64,000 nt of DNA from Candidatus Deferrimicrobiaceae bacterium (GTDB lineage Bacteria; Desulfobacterota; Deferrimicrobia; Deferrimicrobiales; Deferrimicrobiaceae), in assembly GCA_036504035.1 (NCBI GenBank), contig DASXVV010000004.1, positions 1 through 64,000 on the forward strand, given 5' to 3'. Positions 1 through 10,945 of the stretch are shown here, piece by piece; the first letter of the stretch is position 1; every line of letters starts with the position of its first letter. The notes below the pieces were generated by a model. The model saw only the letters and a program-made list of their open reading frames with translations. It did no database searches and was not told where the DNA came from. A program made the position numbers and the translations under genes.

Positions 1-1
1 G

Positions 2-2242
2 TGGGCCTGCGCCTGCCTCAAGGATCCGGCCGTCCTCAAGGACGGCAAGGCCACCCTGTCCCTCGACGCGATCGACGGCGAGACCCCCGAGGGCAAGGAG
101 GTCCTGGCCTCCGCCCGCGAGATCCTGCGCCACCTCGGCAAGAAGGACGCCGCCGAGATCACGCTCGAGGACACCGCCGACACCAACAAGGTCTTCGTCG
201 AGACGCGCTTCAACGGCGACGGCATCGTCATCCCCGAGGCCGCCGAGGACGAGGCGGTCAAGCAGGTGGTGCTGGACATCATGGCCTGCTGCGGCGAGAA
301 GACCGACCGCAGCGGCAAGCCGGGCCTCGACCAGGCAGCCGTGGACACGTTCTTCGTCGCCGCCCAGGCCTACGCGGACTGGTGGAAGGAGGGCGAGGCC
401 GCGCCGGCGATCCTGCCGCTCGGCGACGCGACCGTCGCCGCCGGCGACGCCGTCAGGGCGGTCAAGGCCAAGGTGGACGACTACTTCGCCCGCTGCCGCC
501 TGGCCGCGTTCGACGCCCGCGCGATGCAGGCCCTCAACCGCGAGGAGAAGGACTACCTCGCGTTCACGGCCAAGGACCTCACCATCACGCACGACGAGAT
601 CGCGGCCCTGCCGCTGTCGCACATCGAGGCGGACCGGCCGCTGCCCTTCTTCGACGGCCCGAACCCCGCCTGGGCGGCGCGCCTGGCCCAGCTCCACGCC
701 GCCGCCGTCGTCCCGCTGCTCGGCCCGCGCGACCGGCTCACCGAGGCCGACTGGCAGGCGCTGGGCGAGCGCCTCGCCGCGCACGAGGAGTGGCGCGGGC
801 GCAAGGCCGGCGCCGAGGTGGAGAAGCTCGGCAAGGAGCGGGTCCGCGCGATGCTCGGCGGCCCGGCCAAGGACCAGGTCACCGCGCTCGTCGACCAGGA
901 CCAGGCGCTCGAGCCCGAGTACAAGGCCATCGCGAACGTCGAGAAGCTGATCCGCCTGCACCGCGATCTCTACCAGCTCCTCGTCAACTTCGTCTCCTTC
1001 CGCGACTTCTACCGCGGCAAGGGCAAGGCCATCTTCCAGAGCGGCACCCTCTACCTCGACCAGCGGAGCTGCGATCTGTGCGTGAAGGTCGAGGACATGG
1101 CGCGCCACGGCCTGCTCGCGCACCTGTCGCGCACGTTCCTCGCGTACGTCGAGTGCGTGCGCAAGGCGACGAACGAGAAGATGACGGTCGCGGCCTCGTT
1201 CACCGCCGGCGATGCCGACAACCTCATGGTCGGCCGCAACGGCGTCTTCTACGACCGCAAGGGGCAGGACTGGGACGCCACGATCGTGAAGATCGTCGAG
1301 CACCCGATCAGCATCCGCCAGGCGTTCTGGGCGCCGTACACCCGGACCATCCGCTGGATCGAGGAGCAGGTGGCGAAGCGCGCCGGCGCCGCCGACACCG
1401 CGATCCACGCCGGGGTCACCACCCACGGCGAGCACGTGGTCGGGCACGTCCACCCGGGCGCGCCCCCCGCCCCCGTCCCCGCCAAGCCGGGCGTCGGGGC
1501 CGCGCCCGCGGCCGCGCCGGTCAAGCCGAAGTTCGACGTCGGCGTCGTGGCCGCGCTCGGCGTCGCGGTCGGCGGCATCACCGCCGCCCTCGGCGCGCTG
1601 CTGTCGTCGTTCTTCGGCCTCGGCCTGTGGATGCCGCTCGGCCTCGTCGGCCTGATGCTGCTCATCTCGCTGCCGTCGATGATCATCGCCGCGCTCAAGC
1701 TGCGCCAGCGCAACCTCGGGCCGATCCTCGACGCCAACGGCTGGGCGGTGAACGCGAAGGCCAAGATCAACATCCCGTTCGGCACCTCGCTGACCGGGAC
1801 GGCCAAGCTGCCCAAGGGCTCCCGGCGGGACCTCTTCGACCCCTACGCCGAGCACCACAGCCAGCGCAACGCCGTCATCGCGGCGGCGATCATGGTCCTC
1901 CTCGCGGGCCTGTGGACCTGGGGCAAGCTCGACCGCGTGCTGCCGCAGAGGATGCGCGCCGCCGTCGTCCTGCACCGCGAGGAGCCGAAGCCGGAGGTCG
2001 CCAAGAAGACGCCCCCGGCCCCGGCCAAGGCGCCCGCCCCCGCGGCCAAGGCGCCGCCCGCCCCGGTGAAGACGGCCGCTGCGCCCGCGCCGGCCACGCC
2101 GCTACCGCCGGCCGCGTGCGCGCCGCTCGCCGCGGCGGCGGCCGCCGCCTGTGCCGTCCCCGCCACGCCCGCCGCGGCCGCCGCCGGCGCCGCGCCCCCC
2201 GCCACGCCCCCGCCCGCGGGCGTGACCGCGGCCAAGAAGTAG
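2..2242 (+). CDS. Large membrane protein of unknown function, 5' end missing
   Basis: The frame is open from the left edge of the window to the TAG at 2240-2242, so about 746 C-terminal residues are visible and the start lies outside. I do not recognise the family. The visible N-terminal two thirds are soluble-looking and rich in charged residues. A long hydrophobic stretch around 1540-1700 could make two membrane passes, and a further single segment lies at about 1870-1926. From about 1990 the protein is a low-complexity Ala/Pro/Lys tail typical of a periplasmic or linker region. Third positions are almost all G or C, as in the genes up to lon. The stop is followed by 77 bases before the response regulator, so cotranscription is possible. 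Being a real gene is likely from codon bias and membrane segments; function is unknown. Confidence 0.7.
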   Translation, partial: WACACLKDPAVLKDGKATLSLDAIDGETPEGKEVLASAREILRHLGKKDAAEITLEDTADTNKVFVETRFNGDGIVIPEAAEDEAVKQVVLDIMACCGEKTDRSGKPGLDQAAVDTFFVAAQAYADWWKEGEAAPAILPLGDATVAAGDAVRAVKAKVDDYFARCRLAAFDARAMQALNREEKDYLAFTAKDLTITHDEIAALPLSHIEADRPLPFFDGPNPAWAARLAQLHAAAVVPLLGPRDRLTEADWQALGERLAAHEEWRGRKAGAEVEKLGKERVRAMLGGPAKDQVTALVDQDQALEPEYKAIANVEKLIRLHRDLYQLLVNFVSFRDFYRGKGKAIFQSGTLYLDQRSCDLCVKVEDMARHGLLAHLSRTFLAYVECVRKATNEKMTVAASFTAGDADNLMVGRNGVFYDRKGQDWDATIVKIVEHPISIRQAFWAPYTRTIRWIEEQVAKRAGAADTAIHAGVTTHGEHVVGHVHPGAPPAPVPAKPGVGAAPAAAPVKPKFDVGVVAALGVAVGGITAALGALLSSFFGLGLWMPLGLVGLMLLISLPSMIIAALKLRQRNLGPILDANGWAVNAKAKINIPFGTSLTGTAKLPKGSRRDLFDPYAEHHSQRNAVIAAAIMVLLAGLWTWGKLDRVLPQRMRAAVVLHREEPKPEVAKKTPPAPAKAPAPAAKAPPAPVKTAAAPAPATPLPPAACAPLAAAAAAACAVPATPAAAAAGAAPPATPPPAGVTAAKK

Positions 2243-2319
2243 CCCGCCGCCGCCGGCCACTCGACTCGCGTTGTGGCGCTGGACTCCATTTCACCATCGC
2301 TGTATCTTTAGGCCGTCCC

Positions 2320-2775
2320 ATGGTCGCCACCGAGCCCAGCCGGGTCCTCCTCGTCGAGGACAACCCGGACCACACCTACCTCGCCTCGCTCGTGATGGGC
2401 GGCGCGAGCGTCGCCCACGAGGTCGTCTGCGCGGCCGACGGTCAGGACGCCATCGACCGGCTGCGCGGCGGCGGGCCGCACGCGGGCCACCCGCTCCGTC
2501 CCGACCTGGTGCTCCTGGACATCAAGCTGCCCCGTCTCGACGGGTTCGCCGTGCTGCGGATCATCCGCGAGGATCCGGGGCTCATGGCGATCCCGGTCGT
2601 GCTGCTGACCACCTCCGGCAACCCCAGCGACATCGAGCGCGCGATCGCGCTCGGCGCCAGCGACTACATCATCAAGCCCATCGGCCTCAACGAGTTCGAG
2701 CGCAAGCTGCACGCCGTCCTGAGCTACTGGCTCAGCGTCAGTGACCTCGGGCGCGGGCGCCGCCCGCCGCAGTAA
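2320..2775 (+). CDS. Single-domain response regulator (CheY/Rcp1-like)
   Basis: A 151-aa stand-alone receiver domain. The acidic pair is in VEDN (residues 12-15), the phosphoacceptor Asp is about residue 67 in LLLDIKLP, the switch Thr lies in LLTTSG, and the conserved Lys is about residue 119 in IIKPIG. There is no DNA-binding or enzymatic output domain. The style of the motifs (VEDNPDH, TTSG, a helix rich in ERAIALGASDY) is that of Rcp1-type regulators, which pair with phytochrome-like kinases. It lies 52 bases upstream of a hybrid kinase whose second transmitter has the matching SHDLQAPL H-box, so it is probably the final acceptor of that relay. ATG at 2320 was chosen because homology starts right after it, although the frame is open far upstream; no good Shine-Dalgarno sequence is visible. 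Confidence 0.88.
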   Translation: MVATEPSRVLLVEDNPDHTYLASLVMGGASVAHEVVCAADGQDAIDRLRGGGPHAGHPLRPDLVLLDIKLPRLDGFAVLRIIREDPGLMAIPVVLLTTSGNPSDIERAIALGASDYIIKPIGLNEFERKLHAVLSYWLSVSDLGRGRRPPQ

Positions 2776-2827
2776 CGAAGTGCCAGGCGGCGCCGGGGGG
2801 CGCCGTCGCGGGGATAGGTCTCGGGGG

Positions 2828-5512
2828 ATGAAGACCGCCGACATCGAGATCACGAAGCTGCTGCGGTTCGAGCCCGCCGCGGGGCGCATCTCCCTGGGCG
2901 GACGGCGGCTGCTGCTCTTCGACGCCGCGGCCACCGGGGCCATGCGCGAGCAGCTCATCAAGACGCTCGGCGAGGCGGTCGCGCGCGGCATCCTCATGCG
3001 CTGGGGTTACCAGACGGGGCTGCAGGACGCCCGCAGCCTGGGCGAGCAGTTCGCCTGGGACTCGGAGCGCGAGTGGATGCTCTCGGGCCCGCTGATGCAC
3101 GAGTGGGAGGGCATCTGCGCCGTCGAGACGACGGAGCTGCGCTTCGACCGCGCGCAGGGCGCGCTCTCGATGACCGGGGTGTGGCGCAACTCCTACGAGG
3201 CCGAGCAGCACGTCAAGAGCTTCGGCCACGCCGAGGATCCGGTGTGCTGGACGCTGACCGGCTACGCCGCGGGCTGGACCACCGGGGTCATGGGCGCGCC
3301 CATGATCGCCGTCGAGACCGCCTGCGTCGGCCGCGGCGATCCGGCCTGCGGCTTCGCCATCCGGCCACGGGGCGAGTGGGGCGAGGAGGCGGCCGCCGCC
3401 ATCGCCGCGCTCGCCGAGGAGCAGCCGATCCAGCGGCTCGAGGACCGCGTCGACGCGGCGCGCCGCGCCCTGAAGGAGAAGAACGTCCAGCTCGAGCGGG
3501 TGGCGAGCGAGCTGGCCGAGTCGAACCAGCGGCTGCGCGAGCTCGACCGGCTCAAGACCGAGTTCTTCGCCAACATCTCGCACGAGTTCCGCACCCCGCT
3601 CACGCTCAACCTCGGCCCGCTCGAGGAGATGCTGGCCGAGCCGCGCCCGCCCAAGGACCAGGCGCGGCTCGACCTCATGCACCGCAACGCGCTGCGCCTG
3701 CTGCGCCTCGTCAACAACCTCCTCGACTTCGCGCAGATCGAGGCCGGCAAGATGCGCGCGGTGTACCGGCGCGTGAACCTGCGGGCGACCACGAAGGACC
3801 TGTGCGCCTCGTTCGAGTCGTCGTTCATCGCGCGCGGCCTGACGCTCACGTTCGCGGACGGGGCCGACGACGTGGTCGGCTACGTCGACCTCGAGATGTG
3901 GGAGAAGATCGTCTCGAACCTGCTCGCGAACGCGCTCAAGTTCACGGCCAAGGGCGGCGTCACCCTGCAGCTCGCGACGGCGCCCGGGCGCCTCGTCCTC
4001 GAGGTCGCCGACACCGGGCCCGGCATCGCGTCCGAGGAGTTGCCGCACATCTTCACGCGCTTCCACCGCGCCGAGCAGATCGGCGGCCGCAGCCACGAGG
4101 GCGTGGGGCTCGGGCTGCCGCTCGTGAGCGAGCTGTGCAAGCTGCACGGCGGCGAGGTCACCGTCGACAGCCGCCTGGGCGCGGGCGCCACCTTCCGCGT
4201 CGCGCTCCCGGCGGGCCGGGACCACCTGCCGGCCGACCGCGTGCTCGAGGAGCCGGTCGCCGCGGACGCGCTCCTCTCGCCGCAGCCGCTCGACGCCGCC
4301 GCGGCCGCGGCGAGCGCGGTGCCGACCCCGGTGCGGCAGGCCCCCACCTCGCCGCGGGAGCGCATCCTCATCGTCGAGGACAACGCCGACCTGCGCGCCT
4401 ACCTCGCCGGCCTCCTCGGCGCGCGCTTCGAGGTCGAGGTCGCCGGCGACGGCGCCGAGGCGCTCGCGTGCGCCCGCGCGAACCCGCCTTCGCTCGTGCT
4501 CACCGACGTGATGATGCCGGGCCTCGACGGCTTCGGCCTGCTCGAGCGGCTCAAGTTCGACCCGCTCACGGCCTCGGTCGCGGTGGTGATGCTGACGGCG
4601 CGCGCGGAGCTCGGCGAGAAGCTGCGCGGCCTCGAGATCGGCGCCGACGACTACGTGCTCAAGCCCTTCAACCCGCGCGAGCTCCTCGCGCGGATCACGG
4701 CCCAGGTGAGCCTGCGGCGGGCCCAGCGCCAGCTCGAGCACTACGCGACCGAGCTCGAGCGCCTGGTCGAGGAGCAGGTGGGCGAGATCCGCCGCCAGAA
4801 CCGCACCCTCGAGGACGCGCAGCACGAGATGGAGGACTTCCTCTTCATCGCGTCGCACGACCTGCAGGCGCCGCTCGTCACGATCGCCGGCTACGCCCAC
4901 CTGCTGCAGACGCGGCTGCAGAGCCACCTCGGCGCCGTCGAGGTGCGCGCCGCCGAGCGCATCCAGCTCGCGGTCAAGGCGATGCAGGCGCTCATCGACA
5001 GCCTCCTCGCGCTCGCCCGGGTGCGCCACCGCGAGCCCGAGCGCCGCCGCGTCGATCTGCGCGAGCTCCTCGCCACGGTGATCGTTCAGCTCGGCGCCAA
5101 GATCGACGAGACCGGCGCCAAGCTCGAGGTGCAACGCGTGCCCCACGTCGCCCACGGCGACGCCACGCAGCTGAGCCAGATCCTGCGCAACCTCGTCGAG
5201 AACGCCATCAAGTACCGCGACGAGGCGCGGCCGCTGAAGATCGACATCGGCGCCGCGGACGAGGAGGGCGCCCTGACGCTGTGGGTGCGCGACAACGGCG
5301 TCGGCATCGCGCCCGAGCACCACCACCTCATCTTCCGCCCCCTCGCGCGCCTCGAGCAGGTGCGCCAGGTCGGCGGCACCGGCATGGGCCTCTACATCGT
5401 GCGCAAGATCGCCGAGGCCCAGGGCGGCAAGGCCTGGGTCGAGAGCCAGCTCGGCCTGGGCTCGACGTTCTACGTGCGCCTGCCCCGAGTGCCGGAGCGG
5501 ACCACGCGGTAG
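2828..5512 (+). CDS. Tandem hybrid sensor kinase: XylR_N/V4R sensor, HK, REC, second HK
   Basis: An 894-aa cytoplasmic kinase with no membrane segment. Residues 1-180 look like the XylR_N plus 4-vinyl-reductase (V4R) ligand-binding module of aromatic-compound regulators, with Cys140, Cys166 and Cys174 in the pattern of V4R zinc or ligand sites. A coiled coil (200-240) leads to HisKA with His252 in FANISHEFRTPLT and an HATPase with N, G1 and G2 boxes. A receiver follows with Asp560 in LTDVMMPGLDGF, then another coiled coil, a second HisKA with His677 in IASHDLQAPL, and a second HATPase ending near residue 890. HK-REC-HK order allows an internal relay. ATG 2828 was preferred to the upstream in-frame start at 2741 because the upstream 29 residues are Gly/Arg-rich and overlap the previous stop. 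The Rcp1-like regulator just upstream is the likely partner. Confidence 0.9.
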   Translation: MKTADIEITKLLRFEPAAGRISLGGRRLLLFDAAATGAMREQLIKTLGEAVARGILMRWGYQTGLQDARSLGEQFAWDSEREWMLSGPLMHEWEGICAVETTELRFDRAQGALSMTGVWRNSYEAEQHVKSFGHAEDPVCWTLTGYAAGWTTGVMGAPMIAVETACVGRGDPACGFAIRPRGEWGEEAAAAIAALAEEQPIQRLEDRVDAARRALKEKNVQLERVASELAESNQRLRELDRLKTEFFANISHEFRTPLTLNLGPLEEMLAEPRPPKDQARLDLMHRNALRLLRLVNNLLDFAQIEAGKMRAVYRRVNLRATTKDLCASFESSFIARGLTLTFADGADDVVGYVDLEMWEKIVSNLLANALKFTAKGGVTLQLATAPGRLVLEVADTGPGIASEELPHIFTRFHRAEQIGGRSHEGVGLGLPLVSELCKLHGGEVTVDSRLGAGATFRVALPAGRDHLPADRVLEEPVAADALLSPQPLDAAAAAASAVPTPVRQAPTSPRERILIVEDNADLRAYLAGLLGARFEVEVAGDGAEALACARANPPSLVLTDVMMPGLDGFGLLERLKFDPLTASVAVVMLTARAELGEKLRGLEIGADDYVLKPFNPRELLARITAQVSLRRAQRQLEHYATELERLVEEQVGEIRRQNRTLEDAQHEMEDFLFIASHDLQAPLVTIAGYAHLLQTRLQSHLGAVEVRAAERIQLAVKAMQALIDSLLALARVRHREPERRRVDLRELLATVIVQLGAKIDETGAKLEVQRVPHVAHGDATQLSQILRNLVENAIKYRDEARPLKIDIGAADEEGALTLWVRDNGVGIAPEHHHLIFRPLARLEQVRQVGGTGMGLYIVRKIAEAQGGKAWVESQLGLGSTFYVRLPRVPERTTR

Positions 5513-5530
5513 GGCGCGGCTCTCAGGACA

Positions 5531-5555
5531 ACAGGGAGACGGGGAGGCGGGGAGA
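5531..5555 (+). repeat. Left arm of 25-bp imperfect inverted repeat flanking GxxExxY gene
   Basis: This purine-rich 25-mer matches the reverse complement of 5935-5959 at 23 of 25 positions. It lies just beyond the stop codon of the minus-strand GxxExxY gene. The unit is a GGAGAC/GGGGAG-type tandem word. Confidence 0.75.
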
Positions 5556-5559
5556 ACGG

Positions 5560-5964
5560 CTAGGGTTTGAGGCGCAGACGCCGGAGGCCGTGCTTGAGCA
5601 CGGGGACGCGGAAGTTGACCAGCAGTGCGACCTCGAGCCCGGTGAGACGCAGGTACGTGAGGGCCTGGGCTTCGTGGATGGGCGCGAGAGCCTCGACGGC
5701 CTTGATCTCGACGATCACGCGATCCGCAACAACGAGGTCGAGGCGGTAGCCGCATTCGAGCGCGAGGCCCTTGTACGTGAGGGGGACGGCGCGTTGCCGC
5801 TCAAATGACATCCCGCGCAGCGACAACTCGTGGCAGAGGCAGGCCTCGTACGCGGATTCGAGAAGACCGGGGCCGAGGTGTCGATGCACCTCGATGCACG
5901 CCCCGATCACGGGCTCCGACAAATCCCAGAGAGGTCTCCCCGTCTCCTCGTCTCCCTGTTTCAT
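5560..5964 (-). CDS. GxxExxY family protein
   Basis: A 134-aa protein of the GxxExxY family (family name from the motif G-x-x-E-x-x-Y, here in [12 protein letters not shown]). These proteins have a PD-(D/E)XK nuclease-like core; here the candidate catalytic residues are the Asp in [11 protein letters not shown] and the Glu-x-Lys in [11 protein letters not shown]. Family members are often scattered, multi-copy and embedded in repeats. The biological role is not established. The first ten or so codons (QGDEETGR) are encoded by one arm of the flanking inverted repeat, and family homology begins only at about residue 14, so the N-terminus is probably repeat-derived. The stop codon is 4 bases from the other arm. 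It is the only minus-strand gene in the first 23 kb, which fits insertion as a unit. Confidence 0.85.
   Translation of the reverse strand: MKQGDEETGRPLWDLSEPVIGACIEVHRHLGPGLLESAYEACLCHELSLRGMSFERQRAVPLTYKGLALECGYRLDLVVADRVIVEIKAVEALAPIHEAQALTYLRLTGLEVALLVNFRVPVLKHGLRRLRLKP
5935..5959 (-). repeat. Right arm of 25-bp imperfect inverted repeat, inside the GxxExxY start
   Basis: Partner of 5531-5555 with two mismatches. It covers codons 2-10 of the GxxExxY gene, so the repeat supplies both coding sequence and probably part of the translation start region. Confidence 0.75.
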
Positions 5965-6115
5965 GTCCGGACTATCGGCCGCCCCTCCTCGCGGTTGCGC
6001 CGGGAGCCCTGGCGCGACCGCGCATCTGCGCTACCCTTCAGTGTCCGCGCGGCGCTCCCCCGGTGAGCGCCAAAGAGTTTGCGGCGTCCCGCGGACGGAC
6101 GCAGAATCCGAGCCG

Positions 6116-8649
<2,534 letters not shown>

Positions 8650-8653
<4 letters not shown>

Positions 8654-9681
8654 GCGGGAGCCCTCGTTCCCGGCGCACGCTCCGAGACGCCGGGGAATTC
8701 GGATTCATCGACGCGATCCGCCGCGCGTACGGAGGGGCCGAGCGGCCCGGCGAGCTGGGCATCGGCGACGACGCCGCGCTGCTGCCGGTGCATGGGCGCA
8801 TGGTGCTTTCCACCGACATGCTCGTCGAGGGGACCCACTTTTCCCTCGGCTATTTCCGGCCCGGCGAGATCGGCGTCCGGGCGCTCTCGTCCAACCTTTC
8901 CGACCTGGCAGCCATGGGCGCCAGGCCCGTCGCTTATCTCGTGGCGATCGCCGCGCCGCCCGACACGCCGCTCGATTTCCTCCGTTCTCTTTACCGCGGC
9001 ATGGCGCTGGCCGCCGCGCCGGCCGGCATGCGGCTCGTCGGCGGCGACACCGTGCGCGGCGACCGGCTCACGCTGTCGGTCACGGTCGTGGGCGAGACCG
9101 CGCCGGGCAAGGCGCTGCTCCGGACCGGCGCCCGCCCGGGCGACCTCGTCGTCGTCACGGGCGAGCCCGGCTGGTCGCGCCTCGGGCTGGCGCTTTTGTT
9201 TCGCGGCCGTCCCGCCCGAGCGGGCGGATGGCGACGCGAGGCGATGCGGCGGCACCTGACCCCCGAGGCGCGTTGGCGGGAAGGAATCGCCGCTGCGGGC
9301 TCCGGCGCGGTCTCCGCCATGATCGACGTCAGCGACGGCGTGCTGGCCGACCTCGGGCACCTGGCCGAAACCGGACCGATCGGCGCGCAGCTCGACGCCG
9401 CGGCGTTCCCGATGTCGATGCGCTTCCTTCTCGCAGCCGAGACGCTGGGGGAGGACCCGATGGCGGCGTTCCTTTCCGGCGGCGAGGATTACGAATTGCT
9501 GATGGCAGTGCCCCCCAAGAAGCTCGACCGGCTGCGCCGGGCGCTCGCGCCCTTCCGCTGCGGGCTGGCCCCGATCGGCCGCTTCACCGAGGCGCCCGGT
9601 GTCGTCGTTGTCACGCCCGACGGAAGCCGGCTCTCCGGAACGGCGCTTCCGACCGGTTTCCGACACTTCGAGCCGCGCTGA
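8650..9681 (+). CDS. thiL: Thiamine-monophosphate kinase
   Basis: A 343-aa ThiL, which phosphorylates thiamine monophosphate to the active cofactor thiamine diphosphate using ATP. The AIRS/ThiL N-terminal motifs are clear: GIGDDAA at residues 37-43 and [11 protein letters not shown] at 54-64 (Mg and substrate binding), followed by [12 protein letters not shown] and GGDT. The C-terminal half contains [10 protein letters not shown] and SGGEDYELL. The length is normal for the family. GTG at 8650 overlaps the lon stop as GTGA. Codon use here (TTT, CTT and TTG present) differs from the very strict G/C-ending codons of lon. Confidence 0.95.
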
Positions 9682-9691
9682 AACGGCTGTC

Positions 9692-10942
9692 ATGGAATTC
9701 GTCCTCATTCCGCTGCTCCTGATCGTCTCCGCCTTCTTCGCCGCGTCCGAGACCGCCTTCTTCGCGCTGCGCCGCGTCGACCTGCTCCGCTGGAAGGAAG
9801 AGGGAAATCGCGTCGGCGGGCTCATCGAGAAGATGCTCGCGGCCCCGAGCTCCCTCATCACCACCATCTTCATCGGGAACGAGATCGCCAACGTCTCGAT
9901 CTCCTCGCTGATCACGGGGCTGGTCCTCCCGCTCTACCCGCGGTACGGCAAGCTCATCGCGACCGCCGTGGGGATGCTGCTCATTCTGGTCGTGGGCGAC
10001 ATCGGGCCCAAGTCGATCGTCTGGCCCCGCGCCGGCGCCTTCTCCCTGGTCGCCGTGCGCCCGTTCCGCGCGTTCGCCCGGGTCGTGGCGCCCGTCCGCT
10101 TCGTGCTCGAAGGGCTGGCCAGGGGCATCCTTGCGCTGCTCGGCGGCGGGACGCTCTCGTCGACCTGGGGCGTGTTGTCCGAGCGCGAGTTCCGGGCGCT
10201 GGTCGACGTGGGCGAGGAGGAAGGGACGCTCGAGCCCGGCGAGAAGACGCTCATCCACAACATCTTCGAGCTGACCGAGCAGCGCGCGGGAGAGGTCATG
10301 ACGCCGCTGGCCGACGTGTTCATGGTGCCCGCGGGGATGCCCTACGCCGAGCTTCTGGCGCAGGTCAACCGCTACCGCCGGTCGCGCATCCCTGTTTACG
10401 AGGGGGATCGGCAGAACGTGGTCGGGATCCTCTACGTCAAGGAGCTGCTCCCCGCCGTCGCCGAAGGGGCGCCCGACGTCGACTGGAGACCGCTCGCGAC
10501 CCCGCCCTTCGTCGTCCCGGCCTCGAAGAAGCTGCCGCTCCTGCTGCGGCAGTTCCAGCAACGCAAGATCCACATGGCGCTGGTCGTCGACGAGTTCGGC
10601 GAGATCGTCGGCATCATCACGCTTGAAGACGTCCTCGAGGAGCTGTTCGGCGAGATCATGGAGGAACACGACCGCGAGGAGCGCGAGGTGACGCCGGGGC
10701 CCGGGGGATCCCACCGGGTGCTGGGCAAGATGCCGATCCACCGGTTCAACGCGCGGTTCGGCACCGGCCTTCCCGACGAAGAGTGGGACACGGTCGCCGG
10801 GCTGCTCCTCCACGCCTTTGGGCGGGTGCCTTCGCGCGGCGACGCGATCGTCCTGGGGGGCTTGCGCTTCGGCATCGAACGGCTCAAGGGCATCCGGATC
10901 GTCGAAGTGTCGGTCACGCCAGTGACCGGGGGAAAGGAGTAA
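9692..10942 (+). CDS. CNNM/CorC-type membrane protein with CBS pair (first of two)
   Basis: A 416-aa inner-membrane protein of the CNNM/HlyC-CorC family. An N-terminal DUF21 transmembrane domain covers about residues 1-150, with the small-residue helix start SAFFAASETAFFAL. Two CBS domains follow (about 200-255 and 265-325, with EVMTPLADVFMVP and VVDEFGEIVGIITLEDV) and a CorC_HlyC domain at about 340-412. Characterised relatives export or regulate Mg2+ and other divalent cations; nucleotide binding by the CBS pair controls transport. It starts 10 bases after thiL and is followed 3 bases later by a paralogue, so the two may work as a heteromer. The transported ion cannot be told from sequence. 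Confidence 0.93.
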   Translation: MEFVLIPLLLIVSAFFAASETAFFALRRVDLLRWKEEGNRVGGLIEKMLAAPSSLITTIFIGNEIANVSISSLITGLVLPLYPRYGKLIATAVGMLLILVVGDIGPKSIVWPRAGAFSLVAVRPFRAFARVVAPVRFVLEGLARGILALLGGGTLSSTWGVLSEREFRALVDVGEEEGTLEPGEKTLIHNIFELTEQRAGEVMTPLADVFMVPAGMPYAELLAQVNRYRRSRIPVYEGDRQNVVGILYVKELLPAVAEGAPDVDWRPLATPPFVVPASKKLPLLLRQFQQRKIHMALVVDEFGEIVGIITLEDVLEELFGEIMEEHDREEREVTPGPGGSHRVLGKMPIHRFNARFGTGLPDEEWDTVAGLLLHAFGRVPSRGDAIVLGGLRFGIERLKGIRIVEVSVTPVTGGKE

Positions 10943-10945
10943 ACG

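Noticed and set aside
1-2775. A 924-codon open frame covering the membrane protein and the regulator in one frame
   Set aside because: The part before 2320 is an Arg/Pro/Gly-rich shadow created by extreme GC content; only its last 151 codons are a real gene (the response regulator).
2738-5755. A 1005-codon minus-strand frame opposite the hybrid kinase
   Set aside because: Leu/Val/Arg/His-rich antisense shadow of a GC-rich gene; no domain, and the plus strand has a complete kinase.
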